Source: Lateolabrax maculatus
Taxonomy: Eukaryota > Chordata > Actinopteri > Acropomatiformes > Lateolabracidae
Direction of reading: 5' to 3'
DNA: 64,000 nt
Assembly: GCA_031216445.1 (NCBI GenBank)
Contig: CM062213.1
Coordinates: 9,301,501-9,365,500 of the forward strand
Part shown: positions 35,601-46,040 of the stretch, one piece after another
Numbering within the stretch: the first letter of the stretch is position 1
How the letters are laid out: every line of letters begins with the position of its first letter
Notes under the pieces: model-generated
The model's input: only the letters and a program-made list of their open reading frames with translations
Databases searched by the model: none
What the model was told of the DNA's origin: nothing
Position numbers and translations under genes: made by a program

Positions 35601-38600
35601 TGCAGGAAGTGATCCATTAACTTTATATTCATACGTTTCTTTTATTAATTGTGATTGTGTCGTGCCCTGTTGCACGTATCTGCTACTGTAGATCACTATT
35701 TTTGTGATGTTACCTCACTGGCAAAGCTGAGGTCTGGAGAAGTATGAGGAGGTCGTACTACGGCAGGGGTTGGTGGTTGTTCCACCTTCTCTTCAATCAC
35801 ATCAGCTGCCGTTTCTTTTATGTCAACATCTTCATGTAAGGTCTCTGAAGGGACAACAGTCTCCACAGGAGGAACGTCCACTGAACTTGACCTAAAAACA
35901 CAAAGAGTAGTGATAAAAAAAATAAAGAGCCAAAGGGCAAATGGAAAGTTAAGACTATAGCTTAATGTAACTATCTCACCTCAGCACTGTGTCTGTCTCC
36001 TTTTTTGGCTGAGCAGGGGAAGGGTCTGACACTGTAGTGACTTGAGCCTTATCAGTAGCACCTGGACATTTGCTAGGAATCAGCATCTGCAATTGAGAAA
36101 CAGAGGAAGAAGAAAGAAACAGAAGGACATATTACACATAGTTACACAGAGTAAAATAAAAATATATACAAAAATAAAGACTCAAAGAGATATTAGTTAC
36201 ACAAAGAGAGTAAGATATATGGACAGAGAAAGAAACTGGAAAAAGATTAGAGACAGAGAAAGGGACATATAGTGAAAGTGATAAAGGTATAAAGAAATAG
36301 AGAAAATGACAAAAATAGACAGAGAGCTCTCTGACCTTGAGTTCAGCCCTCAGAAGAGCCTGACTCTCAGGTGAGGCCCCATCCAGATGGAACCACTGAT
36401 CCAGGACCAGCTCTGGTTCAGAGAGCAGCTCTCTGATAGGAACCACCAGGGAGCCAATGGGCAAGGTCCAGCTGTGGGAGAGCTGGAGAAACCAAAGGCC
36501 GGGTGTTACTATAGGCATATGTATTAAATCAGAGATCACAAAGTTTGCATGTGTATGACTGACACTTATTATGCACTGAAGACAGCGTACCTTAACAACA
36601 AGAATATCTTCTCTAGGGTCTTGCACCGTGAAGCAGAATGCCTCATTCCACTGAGGTGATGTGGTACGATCAGACACCTTCAAGGATGCAAGAGTCAGTT
36701 AATATTACTGACAGATATCAGATCACTCCTACACTAATCAGGGCTATAGAAAGTACCTTAAAACATATTATTATCAATTCTAAACTGAATGAAGTTTGAG
36801 GTCTTACTGTAGTTTTGCGGGACATTTTTTCAAGAGTAATCTCTGCTCCCACTTTTGGCTCTTTGCCACTCTTCTTAACCTGTAGAGAGATAAATAGGCA
36901 ATAAAAGCACAAGTTAAACAGCAAAACTAACCATGAACTGCTATCATGATCTCTTCCTTAACATCAGTTATAAAAAACTCACTGGTAAGCCATCTGCTTG
37001 CTCAATATAGACAAACAGTAGGCCTGCTGAGGGAACCGCCTTGTTTTGGTAGGACTGTCTGGAATAGAACTGAAGAACCTAAAGACCCAAGAAAGAACCG
37101 GTGAGTATGGATCAAGCTAACCAGCAAGAGTCTAGTAATCCATGATCTATCTGGGAACACCGACCTGGTCCAATCTGTCTGACTCTGAGACTGTTGCAAC
37201 CCATTCCAGTACCAGGTGAACTCGACCAGACTTCACATCACTGAGATTGTACCACTGAGAAGAGAATTGGAATCATATTAACACAGGTAACAGTGATTCT
37301 GTGATGGTGTTTATCTATCAGCCATTATTGTAGGTGATTCTTTCCTCTCAATTGTTTCTAACGTACCAAATGTTTCTCTTAAAAATGTTGCAATATCTTG
37401 TCAACTGAGTACATACGGCCCAACACTCATATTCATATTCAATCCAAGATTTGCTAAAGCATTAGCCAAGACATCAAAAATGTGTTATGGATGTATTTGG
37501 AGAGGGTTTAAGTCTCTTTTTAAGGTGCGTTGGAGACCTGTGCACCCATGTAAGTTTTGATTTTATTTTGACCGCACTTTTTAAACCTAAACATGCAGCA
37601 ATGTAGTTGGCAAGAAAAATGATCACCTGATCAGTGTACTGAGAATCAATGATGTCCTTCAGGCTAATCTTCAACCTGTATGTCAGGATATGTGGGATTA
37701 GAATGTATCTTTAATGATTCAATTCATCTTATTTGATAAGTGAATTATTTATAGCTATTTTACCTGCCCATGAAATCATCCTTCATGTCCATGTCTTTAT
37801 CAAACACCTCCACATGCAGCTCCTGGCCAGGCAGCTGGGTAAGAATCACCTGAGGGGTGAACAAAGTTTCAAATTAACTTCTTAATTAACATCCAATTAT
37901 ATTAATTTCACTACAACTTTTACTAAAAACTGTGTTCTTTTAATAAAAACCTTATGTTAATTACCTCATACATCTCATTCCATGTAGGGTTAAGATTACT
38001 CTTGACAACTTGACTTGTGAATGTTTCGCCACCGATGTTGATCTTGACATAAGGGTCACTCTTGCCTTTTACCATGCCCCCCATTAGGTTATCTTTTGGA
38101 ACAAGATTCTGCCCTGCCAATAGGTGAATTCTGAGCAGTCCCTGAAAAAAACATCACAAACACATTATAACAAGTTTGTTTAATTTACCTTTAAAAAGAA
38201 AACAGTCAAAGTCATAATTGCACTGTCCTCCATTACCTCTGTGGCAAAGCTAGGATGAGGGGAGGTCTGCTGGGGCAGCTGTTTGGACAGTCCAGACTCC
38301 AGATTAGATGACACATCGGATGGAATGCGTTCCTCATCTAGCCACAGGACCTGTGATATAATAGAAAAGAGAAGAGATGGAAAGAAACTAAAATGTGACT
38401 AAAATCCCATCTGGTCTCATCTAACTTCCACTGAGACACAATTATACATTTGAAAATACTGGATCAAAACCAAGTTTTTGATGCTATCATAAATAACTTC
38501 CTATATTGTGCTAGTTTTTTTTACAGTGTATTTATAAGTCATTAACTGGTCAATTGCAGTGCAGGAGTAGTGAATGGGTCTTGTTGCCATTTACCCTGAG

Positions 38601-41600
38601 AACGGAGTTGATATAGATGCGGCTGGCAGATCCAGAGTTGTCCAACTGGAACCACTGGTCCAGAGAAAGATTAGAATTGGATAGCAGGCGGGACAAAGGG
38701 ATGGTCAGACTGCCCAAAGTCTGCACACGGTCAGCGTCCTTCACCTGGTTCATTTAACATGAAGGACAGCCAAAATAAGACCACAACAAGTTTGGCATCA
38801 GAATACTGAACGCAAAATTGTGTGCAGAGTAGCTAATCTTCCAAATTATTACCTGAATGTCTATGTCCTGCTTGCGTGGATCCTGGATGAAGAAGGTAAA
38901 AGCTTCCTCCCACTCTGGATTAATGGTTGTGTAACAAGTCTACAGGCAAGAATAAATGGTATGCATAACATAAAAAATATATGAAACACAATCTAAAGTA
39001 TTATAATGGACTTTCCCAGTAGATATACCTTGCTCTCTCTAGTGATGTCCTGCACAGACAACTGTACCATGGGATTGGGCTCTTTATTTCCCTTCTTCAT
39101 CTAAAAGACACACAGTTACAGACAAATATGAATACACAGTAAGGCATGTGAACAATGGCATTCTGTAACCAAGAGCAGAGCAATAAATAGACTTATCTGC
39201 CATTCTGACAACACATGGGTGATGTGAATAATAGTGTATATAAGGCTACCATAGCAACAGCACAAATAACTGACAGGAAGCAGAATACCGCATTGGCACA
39301 ATCAGGAAGTATAAATCTGCATTGAAAAAACATAGAGAGACTGATTTCCCTTTTGTGTATGATATAACAGCAGAAACTGACACAGTAGGAAACGTGTGTT
39401 TAAGAGCTTTGGATAAAGTTAGCCACACTCATCCACACCGCCATCGAGTACAGAGGGTTAGAGGCCAAGGCAACAACTGTGTGGAATGTGAGACAGGTGG
39501 CAGTTACAGCTCTGCCTCAGTTTAACCACAAGCAGGAAGCAGCTCTGAGCTAAGCACGAATGTGGGCACAGAGAGTAGAAATATTTGACTCACAGGAAGT
39601 GCCTCAGCCTTGTCCAGATATACAACCAAGATGGCTGAGGAAGGTGGATCACCAGCCTTACTAGTGACGCTTTCATTCCTCTTCAGGGTCTGGGGGAGAA
39701 TTGCAAACAGGGTTTTTTTTTTGTGCTTGACACAAAGATCTATTGTACTCCAGAATCACCTAAGAGTAATGCATCAGTGGACATGAGTGAGTCAAACCTG
39801 TTCTAGTTGATCAGTGTTAGCCAGCAAGGACAACCACTCCAGTCTGAAATGAACCCGTCCGGACTGAGTGTCTTTCAAAGTGAACCACTGGGAAGACAGA
39901 CACAGGCATACATTTACAGTCTAAAGATCAAAACACTGCTTTACAAAATGTGACTGAGATGATAACAGCTTTTTACTCACATCATCGACAGCTATGGACT
40001 TCTTCACAATGCCCAAATCCAATTTGGTCCTATATGGAAAAGGAGTGAAAGACTAATTAAAAAAAGAGATGAAAGAGCAAATATTTTGATGCAAATAAAA
40101 GCATCAAACCATAGAAAGCAGATGCTGTAACTTTAAGAGGACAATTGTATGCTTAAAAATAACAGGTAGTGTTCTTTTTCCAACTGAACATGAAAGGTGA
40201 CAGATGAAAGGTGACAATGCGAGATTCAACATAGGCACACAAGAGACATGAACTATGCATATGTACCTGCCCAGGAAATCATCCTGGTCTGGGTCTTTGT
40301 CATATACCTCCACCTCCAACTCCTGACCAGGCACTTCATGGACTATGACCTGATGCATCAGACACACACAAGTATATGAAGACTGACAGTGGGATTTGTG
40401 TGGAAGCTGGCTGCAGCCTCGTGACCATGAATGAAAATGAACATTCCCAGCACTGTAACAGTCTGATTCATCAAATACAGAACAAATTGAAATGATACAT
40501 GATTGAGTCTTCCAACACCTGTACATCCAGAGTAATGATGACACAACTTTCCATAAAACTCTCGACCCTTCTTACCTCATACATCTCTTCCCACTTGGGA
40601 GAGTCTGTGTTGTCAATGTGTCGGGAGGTGAAGGTCTGAGGGCCAACCCTCAATATAGCATAGGGGTCAGACAAGCCAGCCATAACCCCTTTCACGTAAT
40701 TGTCCTTGGCTGCTAGATTCTGCGCCTCCAATAGGTGGATGCGTACCACTCCCTACGACAGAAAAAGTGGGACAAAGATGTAATATACTGGTGTCGACAT
40801 GTCAAATTATATGAAAGTCTCCCTCTATCGGCAGATGCATATTCATGCTTTACCCTCGGCAAAGGAGAGCGCAGCTGGGCAACATGCAGGCCGGGAACCA
40901 GGGGGACAACCAGGCGGTTGGGCAGCACCAAGAAGGAGGCAATGGCATCCATAATCATACTGTCAGACATGACACTGAGACAAAGGAAAAAAGGCATTAA
41001 ATGGAAATGTACTGCTGTTATCATTTACTATTCACTGTAGAATACAACCCCAACATTAATAAAATATTGTGAGGTTATGTTTATTATAAGGTTGTGGCTA
41101 TTACTAATGTGTAAACCAATGAAAGGTTATTTCAACATGACTCACTTCAGTCCAGGGACATCCAACAAATTAGTCAGTCCAGTCCAATTGATGTCCAGTT
41201 TCTGGGAAGAGATAAAACAGAGGAATGTACTGAATGTATTGATGAGAAATCAATAGCCTGAAATGCATACAAAACAATACTGAGATACATGATAGTCACA
41301 TGAATGGGGGTTGAGGGGAAACAACAAAAGGACAAATAGAGGTAAGTGTGGATGGACGTACAGGCCGCTGGATGAAAAACATGGTGACTGCACCCACTAT
41401 GGGCACATCTCCAATCAGAGGCTCCAGAATCACCCGCATCATCCCATGTAGCTAAAGACGGCGAATCAGAAAGGATGTTTGTGAAAACCATGGATACATG
41501 TTACAGTTTACAGATTGGATATTGTAAATATATTTCAGTTATCCCTTTAATAGGCAAGATCTTTGTATTAATGACATCTTACTCTGTAATTCAGTCAAAT

Positions 41601-44600
41601 CATACTTTTTAGCTTGAAAAAGAAGACAGACCTGTATTCCTTTGACTCCAGCTTTGCAGAAGTATCTCTTCACCTCAACGTTGATCTCTACATTGCCAAC
41701 ATAGCTGAGGATACAAGAACGAAAATGTCACCTACAGTATTGCTTTCTAAAAGCTGCAATACAGAGGTGACAGTGACTCGCAAATCCAAAGAGCAATAGA
41801 TAAACATTCACCTAATATAGAGATCTAGCAGGACTTGTCCTTTGTCATTCTCTGTGTGTGCCTTGATCCCTACAACCTTCATGGCCTGGAGCAAACATAG
41901 AGCACATTTGTTTGCACAATATAAACGACATGCATCATTTGTGTGACTCTTTAAGGCACTGTCATATTATAGTTAGACTATCAATGGCATCACCTTGTCT
42001 CCCATGTCCACTTTTGTGAAGCTGAGGGTCTGGAGGTGGTTGCTTGAGGCTCGGATGGATGGAGCAATGGTTTCCACCAGCAGCTTCTCAAGGTATTGGC
42101 CGACGAATGGCCACACCTGCTGCAGCACCTTTTAGTAGTAAGACACATAACATTATATAGAATATTCATCCCTGTATTTTACTTTGTTCTTTTAGCCACA
42201 TACTAACAAAACTATCTGCCAAATGCCTTGGCTTCCATAAGCAATAACTGAAGACTGACAGAGACAGCTGTAGATAGTTAAGTCTCCTCAGCTGTTAGTC
42301 ATCTACTTTATATCTTTACATATACCACAATGAATTCGGTGCTCTACATGTGCTCGCTTTTAACCAAATATTAATGCTGCTAAATAAACATGTTATGTCT
42401 TTATTCCCACAGGGGAAGACCCAAAAGCAGAGGCACTGTTGTGTCGGTTGTGTGACTGTGAAAACCCCAGAGTTGGTTACAGTCTGGCATACGTGGAGGG
42501 TGAGTCATCAGCCGCCTGCTCCTGAAGGATGAAGCCTGAACAACAAGGGAATCTGCTGACCTCCCCTCCAGTAAGCAGTCTCAAACCTTTGCTTTGTCTG
42601 GCTCCCTAACGTTTTAATCTCGTGGTCTTGTTAGCATGAATACTTCTATTTCTCTATGTCTATAATTAATGGCACTAGTTTCTCTGGGCTGGAAGAGCAA
42701 AGGGGGTGGGGGGGGCACTGGAGGACTGCGCAGCTCCTCCCTCTTCCTGTGAGCTAGGCTGCATTGAAATGGAAACGTTGAGAGGGTTGCCTGGCTCTGG
42801 GCCTGCTCTCTGCAGTAGAGAAAGAGTGGCTAATGGGGGTGTGGCCTTTTTTTTTCCTGGAACATGGCAGCAACAGCAGCAGCACAGCAGACTCTATTAA
42901 GTGTCCATCAGCAAGACAGCTGGGCGACTGAACGTACAGACGCGTCTGTTTGCAGTAGGCTTAATAAAAGGAGGAAAAACTGGTGTCTCTGTGTAAAGTC
43001 ATACGGTGAAAAGGTGATGCGAAATAAGAAACCTACTGGTATACTTTACCTTATTCAGCCACTCAACCTTCTCAACATCTGGAAAGTTGACCTGAAAGAA
43101 AGAAAAACAATGAAAGGGCCTGATAAACACTCAACAGGATAAGGAAGTGATTCAGACACAGCCCATTAAGGTCTGGAAATGCCATCAATAACACTGTTGA
43201 TATCACCCCAGTGCTTTTTGCACCCGGTTTTCAGACTGAACATAACATTTCCAGGAAAGCAGGTAAGGAGCCTACAGCAACTGTCAATTCAAAGATCACT
43301 TTGAGTGATATAGCTGGCTATTATGTAGTTCATCTTTATATCTGACAACACTTTTACAATATAAGTGCATTCTTTGGATTAACTCTTAACAAAATGGAAA
43401 CACATTATTTGTTATGCATACTGGAGAGTAATATATACATGCCTTTTTTTTTACTTTTTTTTTTTACTTTGATCAGTCCTATGCTTTGTGGTTATGCAAG
43501 TATTCACTGAAATCACCCACATTTGGGTGTGGCAAAATGTTCTTAGTCAACACATGCCCATGTGGATTTCAACATTTCTATTTCGGGTACATATACTCCC
43601 AGGATGTATGGCATGCAAATCAATGACTCCTATACTTTATTACACATTAAACCACCTTTCGTTGAACTTGCACAAAAGATTAGATTGGGGTTTAAGTGTT
43701 GTTGTTGCATGCACTCAGAATTGCACCACTATGTTTCCAAACAAGTCTAGTCTTGAAATACAAGACACACAGTAAAGTTGGCACGCAGAAATAATGTGTG
43801 CACAAAGTGCTGTATATAACAGAAAGGGACTTCTGCACACCTGGCTGCATGCATGTTCCAATTAGGACTTATACTTTATACAGGAACATTAGGAAACACA
43901 GTGTATTTTTTTTTTTTTTTAAGACACTGACCTCATGAGCAGTGCCTGTATCTTACTATATGAGGAAGTGATTTAAACTGGCAGCATTTCCTTACCTTTC
44001 TGATAGGAAACCTATTTATTTAGGTTATACCATGGTCGCCTGGCATTAAAACGTCCACAATATTATAATATTAAAAAAATATAAAAGACTGGAGGGATGC
44101 CAGATCAACTAAAACAACGTAAAGGGGTATGATTAGGCTTGTTCACCGGATACAAACTCTTTTATCACATCCTCTAAGTCCCTGCAGGGATATTATGATT
44201 TTGGGTTCACGTCTGGGTTTTCTCCTAGTTTTACCTAACGTGGGGTTACTGTAGGTCAAAGCTCTTCGGGAGGAACCACAGGGAAGGACAGTGGACAGCT
44301 GGCGTTTTCGACACACGCATATTTTTTATTTTTCCTCTCTCTTACCCACGCAGGGAGGTCCCTCTTAATTTTGGACACTCTCGCGGACGTCTGCTCCTCC
44401 TCGTCGTCCACAAACTGTATGGCCGAGCGCAGGCGCGCCTCCTTGGCTTCCCGGGCGTGCTTCCAGCCCGTGTACACCATCATCCCGAACACCAGCAGAC
44501 TGGTGCTGACCCGGTAGAAACCGGCCAGGTAGACGGGCAGCAAGGCCCCCAGACACTTCCCAAACGTCCAGAGCACCGCGACCGCGCTGATGCCCCCGGG

Positions 44601-44687
44601 CCGGGGGGCGTCCGCCTCCGCCGCACGCAGCGCCTTCTTCTCGGGGTCGCCCTCGGCTTCGCTCGGCTCGGGTTTGTCGCTTTGCAT
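27482..44687 (-). CDS. esyt1: Extended synaptotagmin 1 with an expanded set of nine C2 domains
   Basis: Extended synaptotagmins are ER-anchored tethers that bind the plasma membrane through C2 domains and move lipids with an SMP domain. I read 52 coding exons totalling 5541 nt: 1846 residues plus stop, in frame at every junction. Human ESYT1 has 1104 residues. The order is N-terminal hairpin membrane anchor, SMP, C2A-C2B, then three consecutive C2C-C2D-type pairs joined by linkers, then a final C2E. The start is the ATG at 44685-44687, followed by an acidic, proline-containing leader as in human. The extra length comes from duplicated eight-exon cassettes, not from misread introns: each copy has the same exon lengths and phases. 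Coordinates are in the segment entries. Confidence 0.92.
29310..29370. repeat. (GT)n microsatellite in an esyt1 intron
   Basis: Interrupted GTGTGTGTGC repeats lie immediately 3' (minus-strand sense) of the exon ending at 29394. Confidence 0.9.
29394..31217 (-). other. esyt1: esyt1 C2C-C2D cassette, third copy
   Basis: Exons 31041-31217, 30860-30942, 30555-30603, 30353-30442, 30059-30154, 29891-29962, 29704-29790 and 29394-29540 (177, 83, 49, 90, 96, 72, 87 and 147 nt). The first C2 of the pair keeps the loop motifs KSDPY and DKDFDSDDF expected to bind calcium. The second (from about 30154) has KSGKEPKAGAEL in place of the acidic loop and probably does not bind calcium. The intron after 29704 starts with GC instead of GT (AAG|GCAAGA), a recognised minor splice type. 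Confidence 0.9.
29548..29624. repeat. (GA)n microsatellite in an esyt1 intron
   Basis: Almost pure GA repeat of about 77 nt, only 8 nt from the acceptor of exon 29394-29540. Read on the minus strand it is a CT tract and so extends the polypyrimidine tract of that intron. Confidence 0.95.
31218..32039. other. esyt1 intron of 822 nt
   Basis: Between the last linker exon and the third C2 cassette. It carries an unexplained 160-codon open frame on the plus strand (31452-31934) with no domain I recognise. It may be an old repeat fragment. Confidence 0.5.
32040..33031 (-). other. esyt1: esyt1 linker between second and third C2C-C2D copies (four exons)
   Basis: Exons 32895-33031, 32503-32665, 32326-32420 and 32040-32181. 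They encode an acidic, alanine/threonine/proline-rich, probably disordered linker of about 179 residues. The last exon ends in an HTSP...F..E pattern also found before the other two C2C copies (35714-35891 and 38237-38350). The odd exon phases (GA|A, GG|T) all agree, which supports the model. Confidence 0.8.
33091..33119. repeat. Short (GT)n microsatellite in an esyt1 intron
   Basis: GTGTGTGTGTGTGCGTGTGT tract next to the exon ending at 33130; the same relative position as the GT tract beside the third-copy exon at 29394, as if copied with the cassette. Confidence 0.85.
33130..35599 (-). other. esyt1: esyt1 C2C-C2D cassette, second copy
   Basis: Exons 35423-35599, 35193-35275, 34791-34839, 34614-34703, 34328-34423, 33924-33995, 33390-33476 and 33130-33276. 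Lengths are 177, 83, 49, 90, 96, 72, 87 and 147 nt, identical to the third copy. The loops KSDPYAKI and DKDMDKDDF are kept. The protein sequence is closer to the third copy than to the first, suggesting these two arose in the later duplication. Confidence 0.9.
35714..36086 (-). other. esyt1: esyt1 linker between first and second C2C-C2D copies (two exons)
   Basis: Exons 35980-36086 and 35714-35891 encode a disordered acidic linker of 95 residues ending in HTSPDLSFASE. The position matches the long serine-rich linker before C2E in human ESYT1, but here the linker is followed by another C2 pair. Confidence 0.82.
36336..38141 (-). other. esyt1: esyt1 C2C-C2D cassette, first copy
   Basis: Exons 37965-38141, 37764-37849, 37627-37675, 37165-37254, 36983-37078, 36808-36879, 36591-36677 and 36336-36482. 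The pattern is 177, 86, 49, 90, 96, 72, 87 and 147 nt; the second exon has one extra codon compared with copies two and three. KSDPYVK and an aspartate-rich loop (DKDMDMKDDF) are kept in the first C2. Confidence 0.9.
38237..40752 (-). other. esyt1: esyt1 C2A-C2B pair and following linker
   Basis: Exons 40576-40752, 40267-40349, 39981-40029, 39798-39887, 39594-39689, 39029-39100, 38853-38939 and 38595-38744 encode C2A-C2B. They show the same 177-83-49-90-96-72-87-150 nt pattern as the C2C-C2D cassettes. Exon 38237-38350 is the short linker to the first C2C copy. C2A retains LSDPY and DKDPDQDDF; C2B lacks the acidic loops. Confidence 0.9.
40854..44687 (-). other. esyt1: esyt1 N-terminus: membrane anchor and SMP domain
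   Basis: Exons 44346-44687 (start, hydrophobic anchor), 43050-43091, 41994-42128, 41812-41885, 41632-41704, 41362-41451, 41146-41201 and 40854-40974. The anchor has two hydrophobic stretches separated by a short turn, typical of the ER hairpin. The SMP domain shows FPDVEKVEWLNK, VWPFVGQYLEKLL, DINWTGLTNLLD and FLVLPNRLVVPLVP, all close to human. The introns 42129-43049 and 43092-44345 contain no gene that I recognise. Confidence 0.92.
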
Positions 44688-45000
44688 GGCGGTGTTTTTT
44701 TTGTTTTTTTTTTTCGAAATAACTCCTTAATAAGTTACTGCTGGATATTGAGGATAAAAAGCGTCGAGAGGACCTGAGTGTCGCTCTATCGTGTCATTTC
44801 TGACGCCGACTATCGCCGCTCGTAGCTCCGCCGGTTCGCTGTTCGTCCGCGGCGCATCTTCTGTAAAGATTCAAAATTAAAAAAATAAAAAACGCGTTTG
44901 GTTTAGTTGAGTTGGAGCAGTTTTAGTTCGCGAGTCCAGAAGAAGTGGCCGACAACAAGTTCTGCTCCTCTCAGAGTCCCGTTATCTGGATGAAAACACG
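44688..45000 (-). promoter_or_regulatory. esyt1: esyt1 promoter and 5' UTR region
   Basis: GC-rich, CpG-containing sequence directly upstream of the esyt1 start codon. No TATA box is evident. Role inferred from position. Confidence 0.5.
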
Positions 45001-46040
45001 CCCACAGACTGACGGGGGAGAAAACGCAAGTTGTGACTCTTTCGCTGCTGCGTCAAGGCGCTCATCAAATCAGTAATTATCGTTATTACTGCAGCATTGC
45101 GTTGTCAAAACCCGACATTTTGCACAGCAATACCTCCATTATTCAAACATATATGTCTTACTGTCTGATGAAGCACAGAAAAGCTGAATTTCGAGGAGCC
45201 ACTGCTTCGTGTTAAATCGTTAAACTACCAGTTTTTTTTCCCCCTTCACAATTGTTTTCTGCCGCTCCTGTTTGTTTTAAAACCGCAGACTGTGCACTCT
45301 CCTCAATCCCTAAAATCCCGTGGTGCTCTCATGGTGCACAAACACCAGATACTCCTGCTGTTTAAAGAGCCACACGGATATGAGGCTACTGAAGAAGCAC
45401 AGGTCATTATAATCAAGTTTACACAACGTGGCTCCACCCGAACAACCCCAACAATGGGATCTTAAGATGAGGAACTGTGTGGGCATGACTTGTGTATATC
45501 ACCCTTGTCAACCGTGAATGCAGAAGTAAATGTTGAACAGAACAAAGTGACAGATAACACAAAATTCATTGATAAGAGTTTGTTATTTTTTTTTTTAAAG
45601 TAAAGTACCAAAGTTAATTTACAACAGAGCGATCCACAAAAATATAAACACAAACTGCTTCCAAAGTCTTCCTGTCCCCACGAGGACAGCGCAGTAGTCT
45701 TGCAGAAATGGTTCAAACACTATGGATGACTTCACGTATTTGCAGTTTGTTGGCATTTTTGGTGAATATGTATGAAAAAGTTGCCTTTGGTGTGAAGACT
45801 CTTCACAGGTCAGTCAGTCGGTAGGAAAAATGCATCGGTGATGTTGCCACAGAACAGACAGAGGGAGGGTGAAGAGGAGTTTCTGCCCTGCCCTCTGGTG
45901 GAGAAGTACAAGTCTGTATAACTCGCTGCTCTGTCCTCAGTTCAGTCCCATTCGCAGAAAACAAGACCACCTATGTTAAAAGTCCCTGTTAACAGTGCTA
46001 CAGTTTAACTTCTGGGTACTACAGCCCCGCACATTATCAG
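45001..46040. other. Intergenic spacer and zc3h10 3' UTR
   Basis: The part next to 46040 is the 3' UTR of zc3h10 on the minus strand. No clear minus-strand AATAAA is seen. The rest shows no gene. Confidence 0.5.
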
